The translations under genes and the position numbers were made by a program. The notes below the pieces were generated by a model. It had not been told where the DNA came from and searched no databases. It saw only the letters and a program-made list of their open reading frames with translations. Positions 1 to 9,374 of a stretch of 64,000 nucleotides of DNA are shown here, piece after piece; position 1 is the first letter of the stretch; each line of letters opens with the position of its first letter. The stretch lies in NCBI GenBank assembly GCA_016707895.1, contig JADJGV010000013.1, forward strand, positions 248,001 to 312,000, given 5' to 3'. The DNA comes from Myxococcales bacterium (GTDB lineage: Bacteria > Myxococcota_A > Polyangia > Haliangiales > Haliangiaceae).

Positions 1-297
1 CGCGCGATCGTCGAGCTGTTGCGCGCCATCCCCGGCGTCGCGTGCCGCGAGCCCAAGGGCGCGTTCTACGCGTTCCCCGACCTCGGCGCGTTCGTCGGCC
101 GGCACTTCGGCGAAGGTCAGCCGATCAAGGACGACGTCGCGCTGTGCGACTGGCTGGTCGAGCACGCGCGGGTCGCGGTGGTGCCGGGCTCGGGCTTCGG
201 CGCCGCCGGCCACGTGCGGCTGTCGTACGCGTGCTCGATGGACAACATCAAGCTCGGCCTCGGCCGGCTGCGCGAAGCGCTGTTGAGCCTGCGCTGA
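1..297 (+). CDS. Pyridoxal-phosphate aminotransferase, class I/II, C-terminal part
   Basis: The gene enters from the left edge in frame 1 and ends in TGA at 295-297; 98 codons are visible. The tail resembles the small domain of class I/II aspartate/aromatic aminotransferases: 'PKGAFYAFPDL' and 'VAVVPGSGFGAAGHVRLSYA', the latter holding the conserved Arg that binds the substrate carboxylate, followed by a terminal helix ending 'LGRLREAL'. The family transfers an amino group between amino acids and 2-oxo acids in the cytoplasm. The substrate cannot be told because the PLP lysine region lies outside the window. Its stop shares one base with the start of the next gene, so the two are probably co-transcribed. 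Confidence 0.9.
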   Translation, partial: RAIVELLRAIPGVACREPKGAFYAFPDLGAFVGRHFGEGQPIKDDVALCDWLVEHARVAVVPGSGFGAAGHVRLSYACSMDNIKLGLGRLREALLSLR

Positions 298-974
298 TGT
301 GGTCGCTCGCCGCCGCCGCCGGGCTGGGCCTCGTCCTCGGGGCGCGCCACGCGTTCGAGCCCGATCACCTGGCCGCGGTGTCGACGCTGGTGGCCGAGCG
401 GCCGCGGCCGCGCCAGGCCGCGGCGCTGGGCGCGCTGTGGGGCCTGGGCCACACGGCGGCGCTGGCGGTGGTCGGCGTCGCGCTGGTGATCGCCCGCGCC
501 GAGCTGGCGCCGGCCGCCGAGCGCGGCTTCGAGCTGGTGGTCGCGGCGATGCTGATCGCGCTGGGCGCGCGCGCGATCGCGCTGGCGTTGCGCGAGGGCC
601 GGCGCGGCGCGGCCCGGCCCCACGCCCACGGCGGCCACACCCACGTCCACGCCGGCGCGCTGCCCCACGTCCACCTCGGCGCGCGCTCGCTGGCGCTGCG
701 CCCGCTGGTGGTCGGCGTGATCCACGGCCTGGCCGGCTCGGGCGCGCTGGCCGCGCTGGCGATGGCCGAGATGCCGTCGACGGCGACCGCGCTGGCGTAC
801 ATCGCGCTGTTCGGCCTGGGCGCGACCGTCGGCATGGCCGCGGTCAGCGCGCTCGCCGCGGCGTCGCTCGGCCGGCTGGCCCCGGGCGCCGCCGCCTGGC
901 GCCGGGTGCGCATCGGCTCGGGCTCGCTCGCCGTCGCGCTGGGCGTGGTCTGGGGCGCGCTGGCGATCAGCTGA
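297..974 (+). CDS. Nickel/cobalt-type (NiCoT/UreH-like) membrane permease
   Basis: 225 residues with about six hydrophobic segments. The first helix carries 'RHAFEPDH', close to the HX4DH signature that nickel/cobalt permeases use for metal selection (usually HAxDADH). Between helices 3 and 4 lies a histidine-rich hydrophilic loop ('HAHGGHTHVHAG', then 'HVHLG'), which suggests Ni, Co or Zn handling. Helix 4 has a further His ('GVIHGLAGS'). The ATG overlaps the preceding TGA by one base (TGATG), which fixes the start. It is shorter than classical NiCoT proteins (about 330 residues) and could equally be called a UreH-like transmembrane protein. The metal is inferred. Confidence 0.7.
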   Translation: MWSLAAAAGLGLVLGARHAFEPDHLAAVSTLVAERPRPRQAAALGALWGLGHTAALAVVGVALVIARAELAPAAERGFELVVAAMLIALGARAIALALREGRRGAARPHAHGGHTHVHAGALPHVHLGARSLALRPLVVGVIHGLAGSGALAALAMAEMPSTATALAYIALFGLGATVGMAAVSALAAASLGRLAPGAAAWRRVRIGSGSLAVALGVVWGALAIS

Positions 975-993
975 ACCTCTGGCCCCGCGCGCC

Positions 994-2524
<1,531 letters not shown>

Positions 2525-2550
<26 letters not shown>

Positions 2551-3208
2551 GGACCGTGGTGATGGCGTCGACGCCGTGGCTGGCCAGCTTGGCGCGGATG
2601 TTCCGGACGTGGGTGTCGACGGTGCGGGTGGTGACGTGGTGATCGCCGTCGTAGGCGCACGCGATCAGCTGCGCCCGCGACAGCACGCGGCCGGGGTGCT
2701 CGAGCAGCGCGGTCAAGAGCCGCAGCTCGGTGACGGTCAGCGGCACCACCGCGCCGGCGTCGATCGTGCACTCGGCGCGCGCGCGATCGATCGCGACCCG
2801 GCCGCGGACCAGCGGCGGCGGCGGCGGCGCCAGCGGCGGCTCGTCGGCCCCGGCTCGGCGCAGCACCGCGCGGACCCGGGCCGCCAGCTCGCGCGGCGAG
2901 AACGGCTTGGTGACGTAGTCGTCGCCGCCCAGCTCCAGGCCGAGCACGCGGTCGGCCTCCTCGGTGCGCGACGACAGGAAGATGATCGGCACCCGGGCGG
3001 TCGCGCGCACCCGGCGGCACACCGCCAGCCCGTCGAGCTCGGGCATCAGCACGTCGAGCACGACGAGATCGACGCCGCCGCGGGCCAGCCGGGCCAGCGC
3101 CTGCTCGCCGTCGTCGGCGGTGTCGACCTGGTGGCCGTCGCGCGCCAGCGCGTAGCGCACCACCTCGCGGATGTGCGCCTCGTCGTCCGCGACCAGCACG
3201 CGGCTCAT
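2525..3208 (-). CDS. OmpR-family response regulator
   Basis: 227 residues: an N-terminal receiver with acidic pocket 'ADDEAH', phospho-acceptor Asp in '[13 protein letters not shown]', and Lys in 'YVTKPFSP', then a proline-rich linker and a C-terminal winged helix ending '[11 protein letters not shown]...GLGYRGG', typical of OmpR/PhoB DNA binding. Start ATG overlaps the upstream stop (ATGA, 3205-3208), and its 3' end overlaps the sensor kinase, so it is the fourth gene of a five-gene, tightly coupled operon with three membrane-associated proteins. The target promoters are not evident. Confidence 0.95.
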
Positions 3209-3831
3209 GGCGAGGCAACGTCGGCGCCGCCGGGTTCATTCCCGGCGAGCGCATCGAGCTGCTCGATCCGCGCGGCCAGCTCCGCGGCCAGCTCGGCGAT
3301 CGCGTCGTCGGCCGGGCCGGCCAGCCGCGCGACCTCGAGCGCGGTGGCGAGCTGGATCACGATCTGATCGATCTCCGCCAGCGCCGCCGCCCCGCGCGCG
3401 CGCCGCGCCCGCAGGTGCAGGATCGCGTCGCGTTGCCACGCCGGCGCATCGCCGCGCGCCGGCGCCCCGAGCGCGAGCGCGGGCTGCGCCAGCGCGACGT
3501 CGAGGTCGCGCATCCGCGCGCGGCCGGCGCGCAGCCGCCGCGCGAGGGCCTGGGCCCGGGCCGGCGCGGCCAGGCCGCCGACCAGCGCGCCCACGCGCGG
3601 CATCGCGTCGGCGCGCCGCAGCACCGCCATCAGCGCGGGCTCGTCGGGGGCGTCGGCGCCGTCGGGCGCGGCCCGGCCCGCCGCGCCGCCGGCCAGCACC
3701 GGCCCGTACAGCGGCCACAGCCCGAGCAGCAGCACCGCGTCGAGCGCCGACGCGCGCCGGGCCGCCAGCGCGACCAGCGCGACCAGCGCGCCGACCCCGG
3801 CGTAGGCGAGCGCCAGCCCGACGACGGTCAC
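3205..3831 (-). CDS. Unrecognised protein with N-terminal membrane anchor
   Basis: 208 residues from a GTG (3829-3831) that overlaps the upstream TGA by four bases; this start is preferred to longer readings because it begins directly with a hydrophobic helix ('[20 protein letters not shown]'). A second short hydrophobic stretch follows ('[19 protein letters not shown]'). The remaining roughly 140 residues are Ala/Arg-rich and helical, with possible coiled coil near the C-terminus ('[19 protein letters not shown]'). I recognise no family. Position between two membrane proteins and a two-component system suggests an envelope role. Confidence 0.7.
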   Translation of the reverse strand: MTVVGLALAYAGVGALVALVALAARRASALDAVLLLGLWPLYGPVLAGGAAGRAAPDGADAPDEPALMAVLRRADAMPRVGALVGGLAAPARAQALARRLRAGRARMRDLDVALAQPALALGAPARGDAPAWQRDAILHLRARRARGAAALAEIDQIVIQLATALEVARLAGPADDAIAELAAELAARIEQLDALAGNEPGGADVASP

Positions 3832-4556
3832 GGCGCCTCCGGCAGCGGCGCCTCGGCGCGGGTGTAGCGCCCGGTGGCCGAGCGCGCGGTGTCCAGCACC
3901 GCGTCGTACAGGCTGCCCTCGAGCGAGCGCACGAACGGCACCTCGGGCGTGCGCGGCCGCACCAGCCACGGCCGCAAGGTCCACGCGCCCTGGGCGCCGA
4001 CCACCGCGAAGATCAGCGCGAACAACGCGGCGGCCAGGCCGGCGTCCCGGACCGCCGCGCGGCGCAGCCCGCCGGCCAGCACCGCGATCGCCGCCGCGCC
4101 GCCGACCGCGCCGACGCCGACCGTCAGCAGGATCGAGCCGTGGTACTCGAGGTCGACCGCGCGCGCGACCAGGAGCACCGGCACCAGCGCCACCAGCACC
4201 AGCGCGCCGACCGCGAGCGCCATCGTCACCAGCGCCAGATCGCGGGCCAGCGCCGCGGGGCGCCCGAGCCCGCGCCCGAGCGCGGTGAGCGCCGGCGCGC
4301 ACAGCGCCGCGGTGCCGAGCAGCGCGATCGGCAGCTTGATCGCCGCGAAGCCGATCTGCGCGCCGCCGCGGAAGCTGCCCATCGCCGCGCCGGTGAGCGC
4401 GGCGCCGACGACGATCGTCGCGACGAACACCCGCATCATCCCGGTCAGCCCGCGCCCGGCCTCGATCCGCGCCAGCACCGCGCCGCGATCGCGCAGCAGC
4501 TGGTCGACCAGCGCCAGCCCGCCCGCGGGCGCGCCGACGACGCCCGGCCCGCTCAC
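3828..4556 (-). CDS. Polytopic membrane protein, possibly Yip1-like
   Basis: 242 residues from a GTG overlapping the upstream stop (GTGA). Five or six hydrophobic segments are visible after a cytoplasmic-looking N-terminus ('LVDQLLRDRGAVLARIEAG'), including 'MMRVFVATIVVGAALTGAAMG', 'KLPIALLGTAALCAPALTAL' and 'LILLTVGVGAVGG'-like stretches. The architecture resembles small Yip1-type or 'hypothetical membrane' proteins common in myxobacteria, but I see no catalytic motif. Fully coupled to its neighbours on both sides. Confidence 0.7.
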   Translation of the reverse strand: MSGPGVVGAPAGGLALVDQLLRDRGAVLARIEAGRGLTGMMRVFVATIVVGAALTGAAMGSFRGGAQIGFAAIKLPIALLGTAALCAPALTALGRGLGRPAALARDLALVTMALAVGALVLVALVPVLLVARAVDLEYHGSILLTVGVGAVGGAAAIAVLAGGLRRAAVRDAGLAAALFALIFAVVGAQGAWTLRPWLVRPRTPEVPFVRSLEGSLYDAVLDTARSATGRYTRAEAPLPEAP

Positions 4557-5038
4557 GCCACCACCTCGGTCATCAGCTCGCCGAACAGCCGGCCGCCGAT
4601 CACCAGCGCGACCGCGGCCCAGCTCCAGAACAGCACCGCCCGACCGCCGGCGGGCGCGCCGTCGCCGAACAGCGCGGCCCGCAGCACCTTGAGCGCGATC
4701 GCCGCGCCGGTCGCGACCGCGATCGCGCCCAGCGCAAACGCGGTCTCCGATCCCGAGCTGGCGACCAGGAACGCCAGCGGCATCACCAGGCCGAGGTGCA
4801 CCAGCCCCAGCGCGTGCAGCGCGCGGCCGACCGCGCGCACGACGTCGCCGATCGGGGGCGCCGCGCCGACCACCGCGGCGGCGATGTACAGCGCCGGCAG
4901 GGTCAGCGCCGCGACGGCGAAGACCACCGCCGGCACCGCGACCAGCGGCGCGGGATCGTGGAGGCGCAGCGTGAGCACGGCGCCGACGGCGAGGGGGCCA
5001 GCGGCGGCGCTGGCGACAGATGACGAGATGGACGACAT
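4553..5038 (-). CDS. Small polytopic membrane protein, first gene of a five-gene operon
   Basis: 161 residues with four predicted membrane helices ('LVAVPAVVFAVAALTLPALYIAAAVVG' is the longest hydrophobic run). No recognisable catalytic motif. It opens the operon that continues through two more membrane-associated proteins, a response regulator and a histidine kinase; all junctions overlap by 4 bases or more. Upstream, 'GGAGCTCCC' on the coding strand gives a plausible GGAG ribosome-binding site. It shows a layout similar to the next gene (helical hairpins) and may be its partner in a membrane complex; that is inference. Confidence 0.7.
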   Translation of the reverse strand: MSSISSSVASAAAGPLAVGAVLTLRLHDPAPLVAVPAVVFAVAALTLPALYIAAAVVGAAPPIGDVVRAVGRALHALGLVHLGLVMPLAFLVASSGSETAFALGAIAVATGAAIALKVLRAALFGDGAPAGGRAVLFWSWAAVALVIGGRLFGELMTEVVA

Positions 5039-5165
5039 GGGAGCTCCTTGCCGTGAGGAGACGCCCCGGCCGTCGAGCCGCCGCGCACCGGCGGTGGAGG
5101 TCCGGCGCAGCGATCGTCAAGAAGCTGTGCAGCCGCCCGCGGTGCACTCCGCCACGTCGGTGCGG

Positions 5166-5388
5166 GCACCGACGCGGGCGCCGGGAGTCTCGCGTCCTGG
5201 GGGGAGGCTCGATCCCGGCTTTGCCGGGATCGAGGGGGGCTGGGCGACCAGCCCCCTGGAACTCAGCGCTGATAAGTCTTCCGGCCGAGCACCGACCCAT
5301 GCGCCAGGCGTTTCGCGTCTTGGGAGGGGGCCCCGTCGGGGCATGACCCGACGGGGGAGGGCGTGGCGACACGCCCCCTGGAACTCAG
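5166..5388 (-). repeat. Two tandem ~100-bp units, each with two hairpins; terminator-like
   Basis: This fills most of the 346-base gap 5039-5384; bases 5039-5165 hold nothing recognisable beyond the operon leader. Unit 1 (about 5288-5388) and unit 2 (about 5166-5266) share ends 'GCGCCRGG' and 'TGGAACTCAG'. Each has a stem with loop GCGA (5359-5376, 7-bp stem; 5235-5252/5256, 9-bp stem) and a second long stem (5331-5340/5347-5356 and 5208-5219/5223-5234, the latter 12 bp with a TTT loop). The stems differ in sequence but stay paired. Unit 1 contains the stop codon of the neighbouring minus-strand gene. Likely a mobile palindromic (REP-like) family that also ends transcription. Confidence 0.75.
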
Positions 5389-6452
5389 AACGACGACTGC
5401 ACGCCCACGCCGCCGCCGAAGTTGCCGGCGCCGTCGCGCGAGCCGTACGAGATCGCGCCGCGCACCGCGAAGCCGTGCTCGAGCTGGTAGGTCACGTCGT
5501 ACTTCAGGTACAGGCCCGACGACGAGATCAGCGCGCCCGGCAGCTCGGTGCGCACGATCGCCGCGCCCATCAGCATCGCCGGCACGGTGTCCCACTGCAG
5601 CCGCACCGCCACCGTCGGGCCGAGGTCGTCGAGGGCCTCGCCCGCGACCGACAGGTTCGAGCGCCACGGCTTGCCGAACGTGACCGCGCCGGCGACGCCG
5701 CGCATGAACCCGGCGTGCGAGACGCCGAGCACCAGCCGCGCGTCGGCGTAGATCGAGCGGTGCAGGCGCAGCCGGACGTCGGCGGCGCCGTAGCGCGCGG
5801 CGTGGTGCGCCGACGCCAGGTTCATGTCGGGCCGCGGGGTCTTGCCCTCGACCACGCCGAAGCCGAACCCGATCGAGTACAGCGTCCGCGAGACGCGGTG
5901 GGTCCACACGAGCTCGCTGCGCAGGAAGCGATCGTCGTTGCCGAACCGGTTGCCGAAGTCGTGGGCGTCGACGTCGAAGCGCACCGTCTCGGTGCGGCCG
6001 GCGGTCCGGACCAGATCGATCGCCGCCAGCCGGTCGCTCTCGTCGGGCTCGACCCGGACCAGGTGCGGCGCCTGGGCGCTGGCGAAGTGCACGCGCTCGC
6101 CCGCGGGGCCGCGCCCGACCAGGTAGTACTCGGTGCCGGGCGCCGCGACCGCGTCGCCGGGGATGGCCGCGAACCAGCCGCCGGTCGACGAGTGGCGGAA
6201 CGCCACCTCGTCCCACGCGGTGGCGCCGGCGCCGCGGTAGCGCGCGACCAGCAGCGGCTCGGCCCAGGCGGCGTCGACGACGGCGTCGAGCTCGATCACC
6301 TGGCCGGCCTTGGCGGTCGGGACCGGCACGTGGAGCAACGTCGCGTGGGCCTCGCCGGGCGGCGGCGCGGGGGCGCCGCTGGGCTGGGCCGCGACCGCGG
6401 TCGGCGCCGCGACCAGCGCCAGCGCGAGCAGGGTGTGTCGGAGGGTGCGCAT
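5385..6452 (-). CDS. Predicted outer-membrane protein with Ig-like domain (short type, copy 2)
   Basis: 355 residues. A signal peptide ('LALALVAAPTAVAAQ') is followed by a Pro-rich stretch and an all-beta domain with the pattern 'LLVARYRGAGATAWDEVAF ... PGTEYYLVG', which looks like an Ig/CBM48-type fold. The C-terminal ~230 residues have alternating polar/hydrophobic strands and end in Phe ('GGGVGVQSSF'), typical of outer-membrane beta-barrels. It is the last gene of a five-gene run and closely parallels the short protein at 8254-9354. Function unknown; a porin or surface protein is plausible. The start at the internal ATG is chosen because the signal peptide follows at once. Confidence 0.75.
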   Translation of the reverse strand: MRTLRHTLLALALVAAPTAVAAQPSGAPAPPPGEAHATLLHVPVPTAKAGQVIELDAVVDAAWAEPLLVARYRGAGATAWDEVAFRHSSTGGWFAAIPGDAVAAPGTEYYLVGRGPAGERVHFASAQAPHLVRVEPDESDRLAAIDLVRTAGRTETVRFDVDAHDFGNRFGNDDRFLRSELVWTHRVSRTLYSIGFGFGVVEGKTPRPDMNLASAHHAARYGAADVRLRLHRSIYADARLVLGVSHAGFMRGVAGAVTFGKPWRSNLSVAGEALDDLGPTVAVRLQWDTVPAMLMGAAIVRTELPGALISSSGLYLKYDVTYQLEHGFAVRGAISYGSRDGAGNFGGGVGVQSSF

Positions 6453-6460
6453 GGTCGTCC

Positions 6461-8206
6461 TCACCAATCGAAGTTGAGCCCGAGGCCGCCGGACACGCCG
6501 ACGTGGTCGATGTCGCGCGCCTGGTACGACACCCGCAGCGACGGGTAGACCCAGGCCACGCCGCGCCAGCCGACGTCGGCCAGCAGGCGCACGCCGAAGT
6601 CCTCGGGCACCGGCAGGTCGGTGACCTGGACCGCGAGCTTGACCGGCACCTTGGGCGTCGGCGCCCAGTTGTACAGCGCCTCGAACAGCGTGCCGACGCC
6701 CTGGGTGAAGCCGGCGCCCAGCTCGAGGTTGGTGCCCAGCGCGTCGCCGATCCGCGCCCGCACCCGCAGGCCGACGCCCTTGTCGAAGTCGCAGTCGGCG
6801 AGGTCGGTGGCGTCGCTGCAGCGGCGCGGGCCGCCGTCGGGCCGGCGGTCGGTCGTGATCAGGCCGGCCTGGGGCCGCACCATCAGCGCGAACTGCGCGC
6901 GAGGCCGGAACTCGAACTCGGTGTAGACGTAGCTGAACGTCACGGCGCGGCAGCGGAAGTTGGCGCCGGCGTCGAGGCACTGGCCGGTGGCGTCGGCGTC
7001 GATGACGTCCTTGGGGCCGCCGGTGCCCGACATCGTCCCGAAGCCGACCCGCGCGGTGTGGACCTGGGCGCGGAACTGGTAGGCGAAGTCGAGCTCGGCC
7101 TGGGCGTACTGATCGAACCCGTCCTCGAGCCCGCCGTCGAAGTCGACGTAGTCGAGCGAGGTGTGGATCTGGGTGCGGCCGCGCTCGGGCGCGGTCTCGG
7201 CGAGGTCGCGCTCGACGGTGATCGTCTGCGGCGCGTCCTCGTCGCCGATCAGCGCGCGATCAGCGGCGGTCACGTACCAGGCCAGCGTGCCCGGGCGCAC
7301 CAGCTCGGCCGGGATGGTCGCGCGCAGGTAGGCGTCGCCGTCGCCGGCCAGCGCGACGCGGGCGAACGAGCGGGTGCCCGGGGCCTGCACGTAGAGCCAC
7401 ACCGGATCGGCCAGCGGCTGGGTCTTGGTGAACACCACGCCGATCGGGCGGCCCGGGCTGACCCGCGCCGGCACCGCGGCGTACAGCGAGCCGATCGGGC
7501 GGCCGGCCAGCTCGGCCAGCGCGTCGGCCAGCGCCGGGCGCTGCGGCGCGCCCTGGTCTGGCGCGTTGGCCGCCGCCACCGCGGCGTCGAGCTCCGCGGC
7601 CTGGCCCTCGAGGCTGGCGATCTCGGTGCGGATCGCGGCCGCGTAGGGCGACCCGGGGTTGGCCGCCAGGAACGTGCGCCACGCGGTGGCCCGGTCGCGC
7701 GGCGGCTTGCCCAGCGTCGCCAGCCACACCTCGCGCGCGGCCTCGGCCGCCGCCACCGCCGCCGCCGCCGAGGCGTGGACGTCGCCGCCGACGGTGATCG
7801 TCGGCCCGCCGCCGTCGCCGCCGCCGGCCGGGATCTTCGACGCCAGCACCTGCTCGGCCCAGGGATCCGCGAAGCGCCGCGCCGCGCCGGCCAGCGCGAT
7901 GCGATCGCCGACCGCGACCCGGCCCCTGAGGTCGGGGCCGATCGCCACCTCGCAGACGTGCTCGCCGGCGCGCTCGACGACCACCGTGCCCAGCGCGAAC
8001 GCGTCGCGCAGCGTCTTCCGGGTGACCGGATCGGTGACGACGATCTCGCGCACCAGCTCGAGCTCGGAGCCAGCGCCGACGCCGTCCCGGGCGCCGAGAT
8101 CGACGTACGCGTGATCGCCGGACACGCCGAGCACCACCGGGTCGGCCACGGCGCGGGCGCCGCCGACGGCGAGCACCAGGCAGGCGATGAGGAGGGCGGA
8201 GCGCAT
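6461..8206 (-). CDS. Predicted outer-membrane protein (long type, copy 2)
   Basis: 581 residues. Signal peptide 'LLIACLVLAVGGARAVA', then an N-terminal domain ('GVSGDHAYVDLGARDGVGAG ...') that resembles the FlgT/YfgC-like 'GxxVYVxLGxxDGV' pattern found in periplasmic proteins, an Ala-rich helical region, an Ig-like domain ('PVWLYVQAPGTRSF ... PGTLAWYVTA') and a C-terminal beta-barrel-like part ending 'GGLGLNFDW' (terminal aromatic). The barrel carries paired cysteines ('GQCLDAGANFRCRAV', 'RRCSDATDLADCDF'). A GAGGTG ribosome site precedes the ATG. Parallel in domain order to 9375-10994. Function unknown. Confidence 0.75.
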   Translation of the reverse strand: MRSALLIACLVLAVGGARAVADPVVLGVSGDHAYVDLGARDGVGAGSELELVREIVVTDPVTRKTLRDAFALGTVVVERAGEHVCEVAIGPDLRGRVAVGDRIALAGAARRFADPWAEQVLASKIPAGGGDGGGPTITVGGDVHASAAAAVAAAEAAREVWLATLGKPPRDRATAWRTFLAANPGSPYAAAIRTEIASLEGQAAELDAAVAAANAPDQGAPQRPALADALAELAGRPIGSLYAAVPARVSPGRPIGVVFTKTQPLADPVWLYVQAPGTRSFARVALAGDGDAYLRATIPAELVRPGTLAWYVTAADRALIGDEDAPQTITVERDLAETAPERGRTQIHTSLDYVDFDGGLEDGFDQYAQAELDFAYQFRAQVHTARVGFGTMSGTGGPKDVIDADATGQCLDAGANFRCRAVTFSYVYTEFEFRPRAQFALMVRPQAGLITTDRRPDGGPRRCSDATDLADCDFDKGVGLRVRARIGDALGTNLELGAGFTQGVGTLFEALYNWAPTPKVPVKLAVQVTDLPVPEDFGVRLLADVGWRGVAWVYPSLRVSYQARDIDHVGVSGGLGLNFDW

Positions 8207-8253
8207 GGACACCTCGCGGCGGGGAGCGGTTGCGGGGGTTGGGCGGCGCATGG

Positions 8254-9354
8254 TCAGAAGTCGTAGCTGGCGCTCACGCCAGCGCTGAGGCCGCCGATGA
8301 TCTGGTCGCGCGCGGCGTAGCCGATCCGCCCGCCGAGCCGCAGGCCGGTGGGCAGCGGGTAGAACGCGTCGTACAGGAGCCGCACGCCGGTGGCGCGCTT
8401 GCTCGACGGCAGATCGGTGATCTCGACGGTCATCGCCATCGGCACCTTGGGCACGGTGGCCCAGCCCAGCCGGAACGAGCCGATCGTGCCGACGTCGGCC
8501 ATGTACTCGACCGCGGCCGCCAGGTGGTTGCCGTCGGCGATGCCGGCGCGCAGCTCGCCGCGCGCGCCGAGCGCGAAGCTCTCCTGGTTGGCGGTGAACA
8601 TGCCGCGGCCGTCGAAGCGCACGCCCTCGGCCAGCGCCAGGCCCAGCTCGAACCAGCCGCCGACCTTGAAGCCGGCGTCGAGCCGGCAGGCGGCGCTGCC
8701 CTCGCTCGCCGGCGTGCAGTCGGTGGGCACCCGTCGGTCGGAGTTGGGCACGATGCCCTCGAGGCGGGTGTAGCCGAAGCGGATCTCCTCGAGCGGGTAC
8801 GCCAGCAGGCGGTACGCGAAGTCGAGGTCGATGCGGTAGTAGCGATCGGGCACCACCGCGCCGGCGGCGTTGTCGCGCTGGCCGAAGTCGACCCACTCGA
8901 ACGCGGCGTGGGCGCGCGAGCGCCGCCCGCCGGTGCGCATCAGGTCGCGCTGCCGCCGGGCGTCCTGGTCGCTGGCGCGCACGACGATCGGGTGCGGATC
9001 GGCGGCCGACGCGAACTCGTCGACCGCGACCGGCGCCGCGCCGTCGCTGGCGGCCGCCGCCGACTGCAGGTAGTACTCGAGCCCGGGCGGCAGCACCGCC
9101 GCGGCCGGGATCGCGGCGATCCACTGGCCGCCCGCGGCCTGGGTGAACACCACGTCGGTCCAGGCCGCCGCGCCGCGGGCGCGGTAGTGCAGGACGACGT
9201 TGCGGTGGCCGGCGTCGCTGACGCTGGCGGCCAGCTCGATCGGCGCGCCGGCCTCGGCCTCGGCCGGGGGCAGGTGGCGGACGCCGTCGGCCACGGCCGG
9301 GCCGGCCGCGAGCGCGACCGCGACCAGCGCGAGAGTGAAGGAGGAGGAGGTCAT
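8254..9354 (-). CDS. Predicted outer-membrane protein with Ig-like domain (short type, copy 1)
   Basis: 366 residues with signal peptide ('FTLALVAVALAAGPAVA'), an Ig-like domain with 'VVLHYRARGAAAWTDVVF' and 'PGLEYYLQSAA', and a C-terminal barrel ending 'AGVSASYDF'. The same order and motifs occur in the protein at 5385-6452 ('LLVARYRGAGATAWDEVAF', 'PGTEYYLVG'), so the two are paralogues. A pair of Cys ('DCTPASEGSAACRL') lies in the barrel. GAGGAGG just before the ATG is a strong ribosome-binding site. Likely co-expressed with the flanking long-type proteins. Confidence 0.75.
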   Translation of the reverse strand: MTSSSFTLALVAVALAAGPAVADGVRHLPPAEAEAGAPIELAASVSDAGHRNVVLHYRARGAAAWTDVVFTQAAGGQWIAAIPAAAVLPPGLEYYLQSAAAASDGAAPVAVDEFASAADPHPIVVRASDQDARRQRDLMRTGGRRSRAHAAFEWVDFGQRDNAAGAVVPDRYYRIDLDFAYRLLAYPLEEIRFGYTRLEGIVPNSDRRVPTDCTPASEGSAACRLDAGFKVGGWFELGLALAEGVRFDGRGMFTANQESFALGARGELRAGIADGNHLAAAVEYMADVGTIGSFRLGWATVPKVPMAMTVEITDLPSSKRATGVRLLYDAFYPLPTGLRLGGRIGYAARDQIIGGLSAGVSASYDF

Positions 9355-9374
9355 GGTGGGCTCCGAGGGGATCG

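Noticed and set aside
3171..6548. 1125-codon plus-strand open frame over the first two-component operon and the repeats
   Set aside because: Low-complexity Arg/Ala sequence opposite genes with clear motifs; runs through terminator-like repeats.
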